DNA from: Actinomycetota bacterium
Lineage (GTDB): Bacteria; Actinomycetota; Thermoleophilia; Gaiellales; Gaiellaceae
Assembly: GCA_005884575.1 (NCBI GenBank)
Contig: VAWW01000016.1
Span: forward strand, 1-64,000
Length of the DNA: 64,000 bases
Direction of reading: 5' to 3'
Positions within the stretch are counted from its first letter, which is position 1. The number at the start of each line of letters is the position of its first letter. A program made the position numbers and the translations under genes. The notes beneath the pieces were generated by a model, which made no database searches, was not told where the DNA came from, and saw nothing but the letters and a program-made list of their open reading frames with translations. This document shows, in pieces, positions 1 through 5,908 of the stretch.

Positions 1-408
1 GGGGAGCTTCAGCTTCGCAAGCCTCGCTGCAACGTCCGGATCGATCTTTCGCGCGACGTAGACGAAGCCGAGGGACCGGTTCGCGAGCAGCGGGTAGAGC
101 TTCCCCGCTTTCAGGCCGAGCACGCGCGCGGCGGCCCTCGCCTCTACGCGTGGATGGAGCACCTGGCGCGGATCGGCGAACACCGTCGTCGCCTGCTCAC
201 CGAGCGCGAGTGGCGTCCCCATGCTGTCGAAGATCGTTCCCCGCCCAGCCGGGAGCACAACCGTCGCTTTCGTCTGGGTCTGCGCCATCTGCGACAGCGC
301 CGAAGCGCGCATCGTCGCGATCCAGCTCGCGCGCGCCAGAAGCGCTGCAAAAGCGAGCACGATGCAGAGGAGAAGCAGGCGGATCCGCGAGTTGACGACC
401 CGCGTCAC
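1..408 (-). CDS. ftsI: Penicillin-binding protein FtsI/PBP2-like, N-terminal part (runs off the window)
   Basis: Only the first 136 codons are present; the gene continues beyond base 1. Reading from GTG at 408 gives a basic N-terminus, one hydrophobic segment (about residues 8-28, RIRLLLLCIVLAFAALLA) and then the motif PAGRGTIFDSMGTPLA followed by ATTVFADPRQV, typical of the N-terminal pedestal domain of class B PBPs that cross-link septal peptidoglycan. The transpeptidase domain is outside the window. The GTG shares one base with the TAG of ftsL, which suggests translational coupling. Position directly after mraZ-rsmH-ftsL supports FtsI rather than another PBP. Confidence 0.85.
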   Translation of the reverse strand, partial: MTRVVNSRIRLLLLCIVLAFAALLARASWIATMRASALSQMAQTQTKATVVLPAGRGTIFDSMGTPLALGEQATTVFADPRQVLHPRVEARAAARVLGLKAGKLYPLLANRSLGFVYVARKIDPDVAARLAKLKLP

Positions 409-776
409 TACCGCCCCAAGTTGAGGTAGCTCGTATCTGCCGCCTGTGCGGGGACGAGTCCGAGCCGGTGGGCCGTCTGCTCGATGCGAAGCGACGAGCC
501 GGCGCTCGAGAGCTGCGACGAAAGGGTCGCGTTCTGCGCCTGCAGCTGGAGCTGCTGCTTGTTCAGATCGTTCAGGGCCATGTTCGCGCGCAACACCGCG
601 ACGTTCAGCGCGACGACGCCCGCGAGCAGAACCGCGAACGCAGAGATCCAGACGATTCCGCCCGTGAGGCGCCGCCCTTCTCTACGCGGGCGCGCAATCG
701 CGCGCGGCCGTGGGCGGGGGGCACGGCGTACCGGAGCCGGCGCAACCTCGGCCGTGAACCAGTCGACTGCCGCCAT
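408..776 (-). CDS. ftsL: FtsL-like cell division protein
   Basis: A 122-residue bitopic protein: basic cytoplasmic tail rich in Arg/Pro (residues 1-38), one membrane helix (about 40-62, GIVWISAFAVLLAGVVALNV) and a short extracytoplasmic coiled coil (about 66-95, LNKQQLQLQAQNATLSSQL). Sequence alone is too divergent for firm assignment, but size, topology and the place between rsmH and ftsI are those of FtsL, the divisome component that works with FtsB/DivIC and activates FtsWI. Its ATG overlaps the rsmH stop by one base and its stop overlaps the ftsI start by one base. Confidence 0.8.
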   Translation of the reverse strand: MAAVDWFTAEVAPAPVRRAPRPRPRAIARPRREGRRLTGGIVWISAFAVLLAGVVALNVAVLRANMALNDLNKQQLQLQAQNATLSSQLSSAGSSLRIEQTAHRLGLVPAQAADTSYLNLGR

Positions 777-1744
777 TACGTCTTCACCGCAGCGCGAAGC
801 CGCGCCGACGAGGCGCGCGGGTTGGCGGCAACCTCGGCCGCGCTCGGTCTGATCGGCCGGCGCTCGATCGCACGCAGCTCGGGCTCATGGCCGCACACAC
901 ACACCGGGAAGTCGGGCGGACACGTGCAACCGCGCTCCTTCTCGCGCAGAAACTGCTTGACGATGCGGTCCTCGAGGGAGTGGAACGCGATCACCGCGAG
1001 GCGGCCGCCGGGTCTCAACATCTCGAGCGCTGCGGGCAAGGCGGTCTCGAGGGAGCCGAGCTCGTCGTTGACCGCGATCCGCAGAGCCTGAAAGACCCGC
1101 TTCGCGGGATGGCCTTCGCCGAAGCGCGCCGGCGCGGGGATCGCGCCCTTGATCGTGTCGACGAGCTCCCCCGTCCGCTCAAACGGCTGCTCGCCGCGCC
1201 TGCGGAGAACGGCGCGCCCGATCTGCCTCGCATAGCGCTCCTCCCCGTACCGGCGAAAGATCGTCACGAGCTCACGCTCGGGCCACTCGTTCACGATGTC
1301 GCTCGCGGTCAAGTCCTGCGACGTGTCCATGCGCATGTCGAGCGGGGCGTCGACGGAGTACGAGAAGCCGCGCTCCGGCCGGTCGAGCTGCATCGACGAG
1401 ACGCCGAGGTCGAGCAGGATCGCATCCGCGCGCACGCCGTTCTCGGCGAGCTGCGGCACCACGACGCTGAAATCGCCGCGCAGAAGCCGCGACTGCACGC
1501 CGCGTGTCTGCTTCTCGAAGCGCTCGAAATACGTGCGCGCGGTCGGGTCGCGATCGATCGCGATCAGCTTGCCGCGGCCCTGCAGGTCGCCGGCCAGGAG
1601 CATGGCATGGCCGCCGGCACCGAAGGTCGCGTCGACGACGGTCTCGCCCGGTTGCACGGCGAGGGACTCACGGACCTCGTTCGCGAGGACCGGGACGTGA
1701 TCAGTCGCGCTGGGCTGCAAGACGTTCGGCAACATCTTCCGCAC
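776..1744 (-). CDS. rsmH: 16S rRNA (cytosine-1402-N4)-methyltransferase RsmH
   Basis: Methylates N4 of C1402 in 16S rRNA using S-adenosylmethionine. The 322-residue product has the family N-terminus HVPVLANEV, the SAM-binding motif VDATFGAGGHA (about residue 37), LLDLGVSSMQLD (about 110), and the C-terminal LAVIAFHSLEDRIVKQF. Length is normal for the family. The start codon lies inside the end of mraZ (44-base overlap); an ATG three codons further in (1735) is an equally possible start. Second gene of the division cluster, expected to be co-transcribed from the mraZ promoter. Confidence 0.96.
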   Translation of the reverse strand: MRKMLPNVLQPSATDHVPVLANEVRESLAVQPGETVVDATFGAGGHAMLLAGDLQGRGKLIAIDRDPTARTYFERFEKQTRGVQSRLLRGDFSVVVPQLAENGVRADAILLDLGVSSMQLDRPERGFSYSVDAPLDMRMDTSQDLTASDIVNEWPERELVTIFRRYGEERYARQIGRAVLRRRGEQPFERTGELVDTIKGAIPAPARFGEGHPAKRVFQALRIAVNDELGSLETALPAALEMLRPGGRLAVIAFHSLEDRIVKQFLREKERGCTCPPDFPVCVCGHEPELRAIERRPIRPSAAEVAANPRASSARLRAAVKT

Positions 1745-2135
1745 TCCCTTCGACCTCGGCGAGCTCGCGGCGCCAGGCGTCGCGGTCCCAGATCTCGAGG
1801 TGGTCGTGGACGCCGGCGACGATGACGTCGCGGCCGAGCTTCGCGTGCTCGAGCAGCGCGGCAGAGAGGATGACCCGGCCCTGCTTGTCGAGGCCGGCCT
1901 CCATCGCCGCGGAGAAGAAGTAACGCTGCATCCGCCGGCCCTCTTTGCTCAACGGGTCGAGGCCCGCGAGCCGGTCCTGGATCAGCTTCTCCCAGTCGGC
2001 GCGCGTATAGGCGACGAGGCAGCCGTCCATGCCGCGGGTCACGACGATCCCGTCTCCGTAGACGTGCCGGAACCGCGCCGGCAGGGTGAGCCGGTTCTTG
2101 TCGTCGATCGTGTGTGCGTGTTCGCCGAGCAGCAT
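1701..2135 (-). CDS. mraZ: Transcriptional regulator MraZ
   Basis: A 144-residue protein with the two AbrB-like MraZ repeats: MLLGEHAHTIDDKNRLTLPA at the N-terminus and a second copy near AGLDKQGRVILSAALLEHA. MraZ binds tandem repeats in its own promoter and controls the division and wall cluster. The ATG at 2135 was chosen over an upstream in-frame start at 2171 because the family begins at MLLGE and the longer form would start inside the operator; a GAGAAGGGA stretch lies about 11 bases upstream. First gene of mraZ-rsmH-ftsL-ftsI. Confidence 0.95.
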   Translation of the reverse strand: MLLGEHAHTIDDKNRLTLPARFRHVYGDGIVVTRGMDGCLVAYTRADWEKLIQDRLAGLDPLSKEGRRMQRYFFSAAMEAGLDKQGRVILSAALLEHAKLGRDVIVAGVHDHLEIWDRDAWRRELAEVEGSAEDVAERLAAQRD

Positions 2136-2157
2136 GGTGGGGCCGGTCCCTTCTCTA

Positions 2158-2199
2158 CCACTTTGCCCCACGATAAACCACTATTCCCCACCTGTCCAC
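2158..2199 (-). promoter_or_regulatory. MraZ box array upstream of mraZ
   Basis: Read on the minus strand, GTGG occurs four times with an exact 10-base period (plus-strand CCAC at 2158, 2168, 2178 and 2188), with a further GTGG eight bases beyond (2196). MraZ is known to bind short direct repeats of a GTGG/TGGG core with 10-base spacing upstream of its own gene. The array ends 22 bases before the mraZ ATG. Assignment as the MraZ operator is an inference from pattern and position. Confidence 0.75.
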
Positions 2200-2201
2200 C
2201 C

Positions 2202-3029
2202 CTAAAGGGTGAAATCCCCACCGCCTAACTGGCCGGCGTAGGGGCCACGGCCGGTCAGCACGGCTGCCCCGCAGCGCGCCCCGACCTGGACGGCATCCTC
2301 CATGGAGCGCCCCTCGGCGAGCGCGTAGGTGAGCCCGGCCGCGAAGCAGTCGCCGCAGCCGTATGCGTCCTCGATCGGTCCGGGCAGCGGCGCAGCGGTG
2401 AACGGGCCCCCGGGCTGGACCCAGCCGCCGAGGGCACCTGCGGTCGTGACGACGATCTTCGGCGCCGGATCGAAGTCGCCGGCCCGGTAGCGCTCGGTCT
2501 CGTCCTCCCCGCTTCCCACGAGCACGTCGATCTCGACGCCGGCCCGCGCCAGCGTCGGCAGCTCGCGCGCCCCGGCGACGAGGATCCGTGCCTTGCGCGC
2601 CTGGCGCAGCGCCTCGACGTCGCCGCTGACGAAGTAGACGGCGTCAGCCCGCGCCAGCTCCTCCCACGGCAGCGAGCCGTCGCCGCCACCGGGGAGCAGC
2701 TTCTCGCCGAAGACGGTGATCGTCCGCTCGCCGTCGCCGTCCAGGTACGTGAGCGCTCGGCGGTGGGCGGACGGCGGCGTCGCGGCGTGGACCGTCACGC
2801 CCTGCTCCGTGAGCTGCGCGCGGGTGCGTCGGCCCAGCTCGTCGCTGCCGAGCGCGGTATAGAAGCGGACGGAACCGGCGAGATTTGAAAGCTGGACGGC
2901 GGCGACCGCGCCGCCACCCGCGGCTTCCTCCCAGGTCTCGAGCGCGTGCACGATCTCGCCCGCGACCGGGACGTGCTCGACCCGCGCGAACTCGACCCAT
3001 TCGGTGTGGCCCACCACGGCGAGGTTCAC
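2202..3029 (-). CDS. PfkB-family carbohydrate kinase
   Basis: Ribokinase-like sugar kinase of 275 residues. It shows the N-terminal AGGGAVAAVQLSNLAG region (substrate side), GSDELGRRTRAQL, and the C-terminal PfkB signature DAYGCGDCFAAGLTYALAEG with the catalytic Asp in GCGDC. The usual GAGD is GCGD here. The substrate cannot be told from sequence. The start is GTG at 3029 (VNLAVVGHTEW); the in-frame extension to 3179 runs through three hairpins and is Pro/Arg-rich, so it is rejected. The GTG lies inside a strong hairpin. The gene precedes mraZ and is read towards it. Confidence 0.85.
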   Translation of the reverse strand: MNLAVVGHTEWVEFARVEHVPVAGEIVHALETWEEAAGGGAVAAVQLSNLAGSVRFYTALGSDELGRRTRAQLTEQGVTVHAATPPSAHRRALTYLDGDGERTITVFGEKLLPGGGDGSLPWEELARADAVYFVSGDVEALRQARKARILVAGARELPTLARAGVEIDVLVGSGEDETERYRAGDFDPAPKIVVTTAGALGGWVQPGGPFTAAPLPGPIEDAYGCGDCFAAGLTYALAEGRSMEDAVQVGARCGAAVLTGRGPYAGQLGGGDFTL

Positions 3030-3143
3030 GCGGCTGCCTGCCGCGTGAACGGGGGAGCGGGGGCGTTGACCGGGGGAACAGGGAGGTTCCCCCGGTCGCG
3101 CACCAAGAGGGGGGCTCGTGGGGAAAACATGGTTTCCCCCACG
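3024..3143. repeat. Three consecutive perfect or near-perfect hairpins
   Basis: Between the divergent kinase and sigma-factor genes are three inverted repeats. 3024-3034 pairs with 3040-3050 (11 bp, loop of 5). 3069-3079 pairs with 3086-3096 (11 bp, loop of 6, core GGGGGAAC/GTTCCCCC). 3117-3128 pairs with 3132-3143 (12 positions, one mismatch, loop of 3). The first contains the kinase GTG start. They may act as operators, as a leader structure on either transcript, or be a mobile palindromic repeat; the sequence does not decide. Confidence 0.8.
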
Positions 3144-3211
3144 GGAGCGAGCCGAAGGCGAGCGACGTTCACACCTCACATCTTCTCGGAGGCATACGTT
3201 TCAATGGAGCG

Positions 3212-3676
3212 ATGGCCGTCGCAGCTCCCGTCCCGCCGTTCGAGACGTTCTACGAGACCCACCGCGAGGAGGTGCTCGGCTTCCTGCGCAAGCGGGTCGG
3301 CAGCGACCGCGCCGACGACGCGTTCCAGGAGACGTTCCTGCGCGCGCTCCGCGCCTATTCGCGGCTCGAGCACGGACTGCATCTGCGCGCCTGGGTGCTG
3401 ACGATCGCGAGCCGGATCGTCCTCGACGACGCCCGCAGGAAGAAGCCGGACGGGGAGCTTCCGGAGCTGTTCACGAACGACCACATGCCGCCCTTCGAGC
3501 AGCTCGCCGAGCTCGCTGCGCCACTGCCGCCGAAGGAGAAGGCGGCGGTCGTGCTCCGCTACGGCTACGACCTCGACTACGCCCAGATCGGCGCCGCGCT
3601 CGGCTCGAGCGAGGCCGCCGCGCGGCAGGCCGCCTCGGCCGGCGTCCGCCGCCTCAGGAAGGAGCTCCGACCATGA
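3212..3676 (+). CDS. ECF-type RNA polymerase sigma factor
   Basis: A 154-residue sigma-70 family protein. Region 2 spans about residues 10-75 (ETHREEVLGFLRKRVG, DDAFQETFLRALRAY, LRAWVLTIASRIVLDDARRK) and region 4 about 105-150 (LPPKEKAAVVLRYGYDLDYA, then a helix-turn-helix with EAAARQAASAGVRRLRKEL). There is no region 3 or long N-terminus, so it is of the ECF type. No anti-sigma gene is adjacent; the next gene is a DNA alkyl-repair protein, and its ATG overlaps this gene's TGA (ATGA). Chosen start ATG 3212 is preceded by GGAG at very short spacing. Confidence 0.88.
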   Translation: MAVAAPVPPFETFYETHREEVLGFLRKRVGSDRADDAFQETFLRALRAYSRLEHGLHLRAWVLTIASRIVLDDARRKKPDGELPELFTNDHMPPFEQLAELAAPLPPKEKAAVVLRYGYDLDYAQIGAALGSSEAAARQAASAGVRRLRKELRP

Positions 3677-4236
3677 TCACCGTCCCGACCGAGCTCGACG
3701 CGCGCTTCCGCGCCGCCGCCGCCGCCGCGGGGCTGCTCGACGCCGCGTACGACCTCACCGACAGCCCGGTCGGCCCGCTGCTCGTCGGCGCCACCGATCG
3801 CGGGCTCTGCAAGATCTCGTTCCGGGCCGACCCCGAGCAGGCGCGGGAGGAGCTCGCGCGCACGTTTGGCCCGCGCGTGCTCCGCTCGTCGAAGCCGCTT
3901 AAGCGCGTGCGGCTGGAGCTCGACGAGTACTTCGAGGGCCGCCGGCACGCGTTCGATCTCGAGCTCGACCTGCGCGCGATCCCGGACTTCAACGTGCGCG
4001 TCCTCCGCGAGCTCGCGCGAGTGCCGTACGGGCAGACGACGACGTACGGAACGCTCGCGGCGCGGGCCGGTGTGCCGACGGCGGCGCGGGCCGTCGGAAC
4101 CGTGATGAACCGCAACCGGATCCCGATCGTGCTCCCGTGCCACCGCGTGATCGGCGCGAACGGCAAGCTCGTCGGCTACGCCGGCGGCCTGGACGTCAAG
4201 GAGCGCCTGCTCCGGCTGGAGGGGGCGCTCCTCTGA
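3673..4236 (+). CDS. ogt: Methylated-DNA--[protein]-cysteine S-methyltransferase
   Basis: Suicidal repair of O6-alkylguanine: the alkyl group moves to the Cys of the PCHRV motif (IVLPCHRVIGANGKLVGYAG, about residue 155). The N-terminal ribonuclease-H-like domain (SPVGPLLVGATDRGLCKISF) and the DNA-binding helix-turn-helix (VPYGQTTTYGTLAARAG) are both present, as is the Asn hinge region NRNRIPIVLPCH. The length of 187 residues is normal. It is translationally coupled to the sigma factor, so sigma activity and repair are probably linked. Confidence 0.93.
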   Translation: MITVPTELDARFRAAAAAAGLLDAAYDLTDSPVGPLLVGATDRGLCKISFRADPEQAREELARTFGPRVLRSSKPLKRVRLELDEYFEGRRHAFDLELDLRAIPDFNVRVLRELARVPYGQTTTYGTLAARAGVPTAARAVGTVMNRNRIPIVLPCHRVIGANGKLVGYAGGLDVKERLLRLEGALL

Positions 4237-4416
4237 CTACACGTCGTGCTCGTGTTCGGCGCGCTGCCTGCGCAGCTGTTCGCTGAGCCGAGCGAAATCC
4301 TTTCGAAGCTGTTCGAGCTCCTTGCGCCGCTGCTCCTCTTCCAGCTGAGCAGCGGCGAGTCGTGCCCGCAGATCGTCGAGCTCCCTCGCGACCTCGCGAT
4401 CGGTTCGCTCGCGCAT
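4237..4416 (-). CDS. Small coiled-coil protein (59 aa)
   Basis: The minus strand from ATG 4416 to TAG 4237 encodes a highly charged helix: MRERTDREVARELDDLRARL, then AAAQLEEEQRRKELEQLRKD and FARLSEQLRRQRAEHEHDV. Leucines and charged residues fall in heptads throughout, so it should form a coiled coil; no other domain is seen. A GGGAGG ribosome-binding site lies eight bases before the ATG. Its stop codon abuts that of ogt, so the two genes converge with no gap. No family is recognised and the function is unknown. Confidence 0.65.
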   Translation of the reverse strand: MRERTDREVARELDDLRARLAAAQLEEEQRRKELEQLRKDFARLSEQLRRQRAEHEHDV

Positions 4417-4494
4417 CGTCTCGCCTCCCGAGATCTACCGTCTCTTCCAGTTGACACCGACGGGCGGCGAAACTTGCGCCGGGCTTTCTGAGTT

Positions 4495-5154
4495 CTAGTC
4501 GACTCCTTCCGGATTTACAACACGGTCGACGAGCTTGTAACCAACGCCCCAAACATTCACGACGACGTCGCGCGCGCCCGCGGCGACCAGCTTCCGACGC
4601 AGGCGCGAGGCGTGGGAGTCGAGCGTCCGGGTGCGGCCGCGCGAGCGAAAGGCCCACACGTCCCTGAGCAGCTGCTCCTTCGTGAACACGCGCTCGGGGT
4701 CGGAGGCGAGCCGGACGAGCAGCTCGAACTCCTTGCCCGAGAGCGGCACCGTCCGGCCCCGAACCGATACCCGGCGCGTGGCGCGGTCGACGACGAGGTC
4801 GCCGACGCACAGTCGCTCACCGAGCGGCGGCGCCGTCCGCCGCAGCACCGCGCGGATCCGGGCGAGCAGTTCCTCGTAGACGATCGGCCACGTGACGTAG
4901 TCGTCGCAGCCGCGCTGGAACGCACGTACCCGGTCGACCGTGTCGTCGCCGGCGGCGCCCAGGACGATGACCGGGCAGGCCGGCTCCCAGCGCTCGAGCG
5001 CGGCGACGTCGCCGAGCAGGACGAGATCGGCTCCGTCGGCGGCCTCGCGCGGGTCGTTCGCGCTGAGAACGTCGAAGCCGTCGTCCAGCAGGTGCCGCTC
5101 GAGGAATCCGCGGGTCGCCGGCTCCGGGTCGGCGAGGACGAGGGCGGCGGACAT
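4495..5154 (-). CDS. OmpR-type response regulator with a degenerate receiver domain
   Basis: A 219-residue protein with an N-terminal receiver-like domain (1-115) and a C-terminal winged helix (about 125-210, LSGKEFELLVRLASDPERVF, then TRTLDSHASRLRRKL and NVWGVGYKLV). The receiver lacks the usual phosphorylation set: the Asp expected after the third strand is Gly (DLVLLGDVAALE), the conserved Lys is Trp (DDYVTWPI) and the N-terminal acidic pair is reduced (VLADPEP). It is therefore likely to act without classical phosphorylation. No kinase is adjacent. DNA binding should be intact. Confidence 0.85.
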   Translation of the reverse strand: MSAALVLADPEPATRGFLERHLLDDGFDVLSANDPREAADGADLVLLGDVAALERWEPACPVIVLGAAGDDTVDRVRAFQRGCDDYVTWPIVYEELLARIRAVLRRTAPPLGERLCVGDLVVDRATRRVSVRGRTVPLSGKEFELLVRLASDPERVFTKEQLLRDVWAFRSRGRTRTLDSHASRLRRKLVAAGARDVVVNVWGVGYKLVDRVVNPEGVD

Positions 5155-5196
5155 GAAGCGAACGTAGCTCCGGCTTCGCGGCCCGGCCAGATGTCC

Positions 5197-5208
5197 TTTC
5201 GTACGAAA
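5197..5208. promoter_or_regulatory. 12-bp palindrome upstream of the atypical response regulator
   Basis: TTTCGTACGAAA is a perfect palindrome centred 48 bases upstream of the ATG at 5154. It stands out as A/T-rich in a G/C-rich region. It could be an operator for the adjacent regulator or part of its promoter; no direct evidence. Confidence 0.4.
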
Positions 5209-5268
5209 TTGTGACGAAGAATCCTCAGCCGTCCAGACCGGACCCGCCCTTCAAGTGAGGGCCGTCGT

Positions 5269-5497
5269 TCAACGTTCAGGCGCGACCGTGCGCAGCCGAA
5301 TCAAGTGGCGCCGCCATGAGAAATCAAACGACGCGAGCGGTCCGCATTCAGCGCGCCATCGCCAACCGCGGTGTGTCAGACGCACCAGCGTCGTACCTCC
5401 GTGCCCCTCGAGGTCGAAACGCAGCGTCGATAGGTTCCACTCGGGCACGCCGCCGACGCAAGTCCACAAGACCAGCCGCGGCCGCTCGAGTCGTTCG
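5269..5497 (-). pseudogene. Remnant of an AHSA1/SRPBCC-family gene (C-terminal part only)
   Basis: The minus strand encodes about 75 residues ending at 5269 that match the C-terminal half of AHSA1-type (START-like fold) proteins: RLVLWTCVGGVPEW, STLRFDLEGHGGTTLVRLTH, RGWRWRAECG and SWRRHLIRL. In intact relatives this strand-strand-helix end follows about 80 more residues, which are missing here; the frame upstream becomes Arg/Ser-rich noise and enters the neighbouring remnant. I see it as a truncated, dead gene. No start codon or ribosome-binding site fits. Confidence 0.6.
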
Positions 5498-5507
5498 AAA
5501 GCAGATC

Positions 5508-5850
5508 GCCGCCATGCTGCTCCGCGATCGGACGACGACTCGGCTGCTCGCGCGCGCCGAGCGAACGTACGCCGCCCGTCGCGCTGGGCTCGTCTCGGCG
5601 CTCGCGACGCGCGGAATCGACGCCGCCGGCGACTCAGGACTCGGCGTATGGGTGCCGCTCGCCGACGAGGCGGCCGCGATGCGCGAGCTTCTCGTGCAGG
5701 GGTGGGCGGTGAGTCCCGGCGAGCGTTACCGGTTCGACACGCCGCCGGCATCCGGATCACGACCGCAGACCTCGAGCCGGACGAGGCCGAGCAGCTTGGC
5801 GACGCCATCGCGGCGCTCGGGCGCGCTCCGGCGAGCACGTATACGGGCTG
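5508..5850 (+). pseudogene. Remnant of a MocR/GntR-type aminotransferase-like regulator (C-terminus, frameshifted)
   Basis: The plus strand shows the C-terminal end of a PLP-fold MocR regulator: LLRDRTTTRLLARAERTYAA, then GLVSALATRGIDAAGDSGLG, VWVPLADEAAAMRELL and GWAVSPGERYRF in one frame, followed in another frame by GIRITTADLEPDEAEQLGDA. The frame changes near 5743-5748. The helix-turn-helix and most of the aminotransferase fold are absent. With the opposed AHSA1 remnant this fills 5155-5908, a stretch without an intact gene. Confidence 0.65.
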
Positions 5851-5908
5851 ACGCCGTCCGGGCCGGACCGGCCTTCAAGGGAGCGCCCGCGCTGCCGATA
5901 GGAGACGG

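Noticed and set aside
2202-3179. Longer PfkB kinase starting at 3179
   Set aside because: The extra 50 residues are Pro/Arg/Ser noise encoded by three hairpins; the family fold starts near VNLAVVGHTEW.
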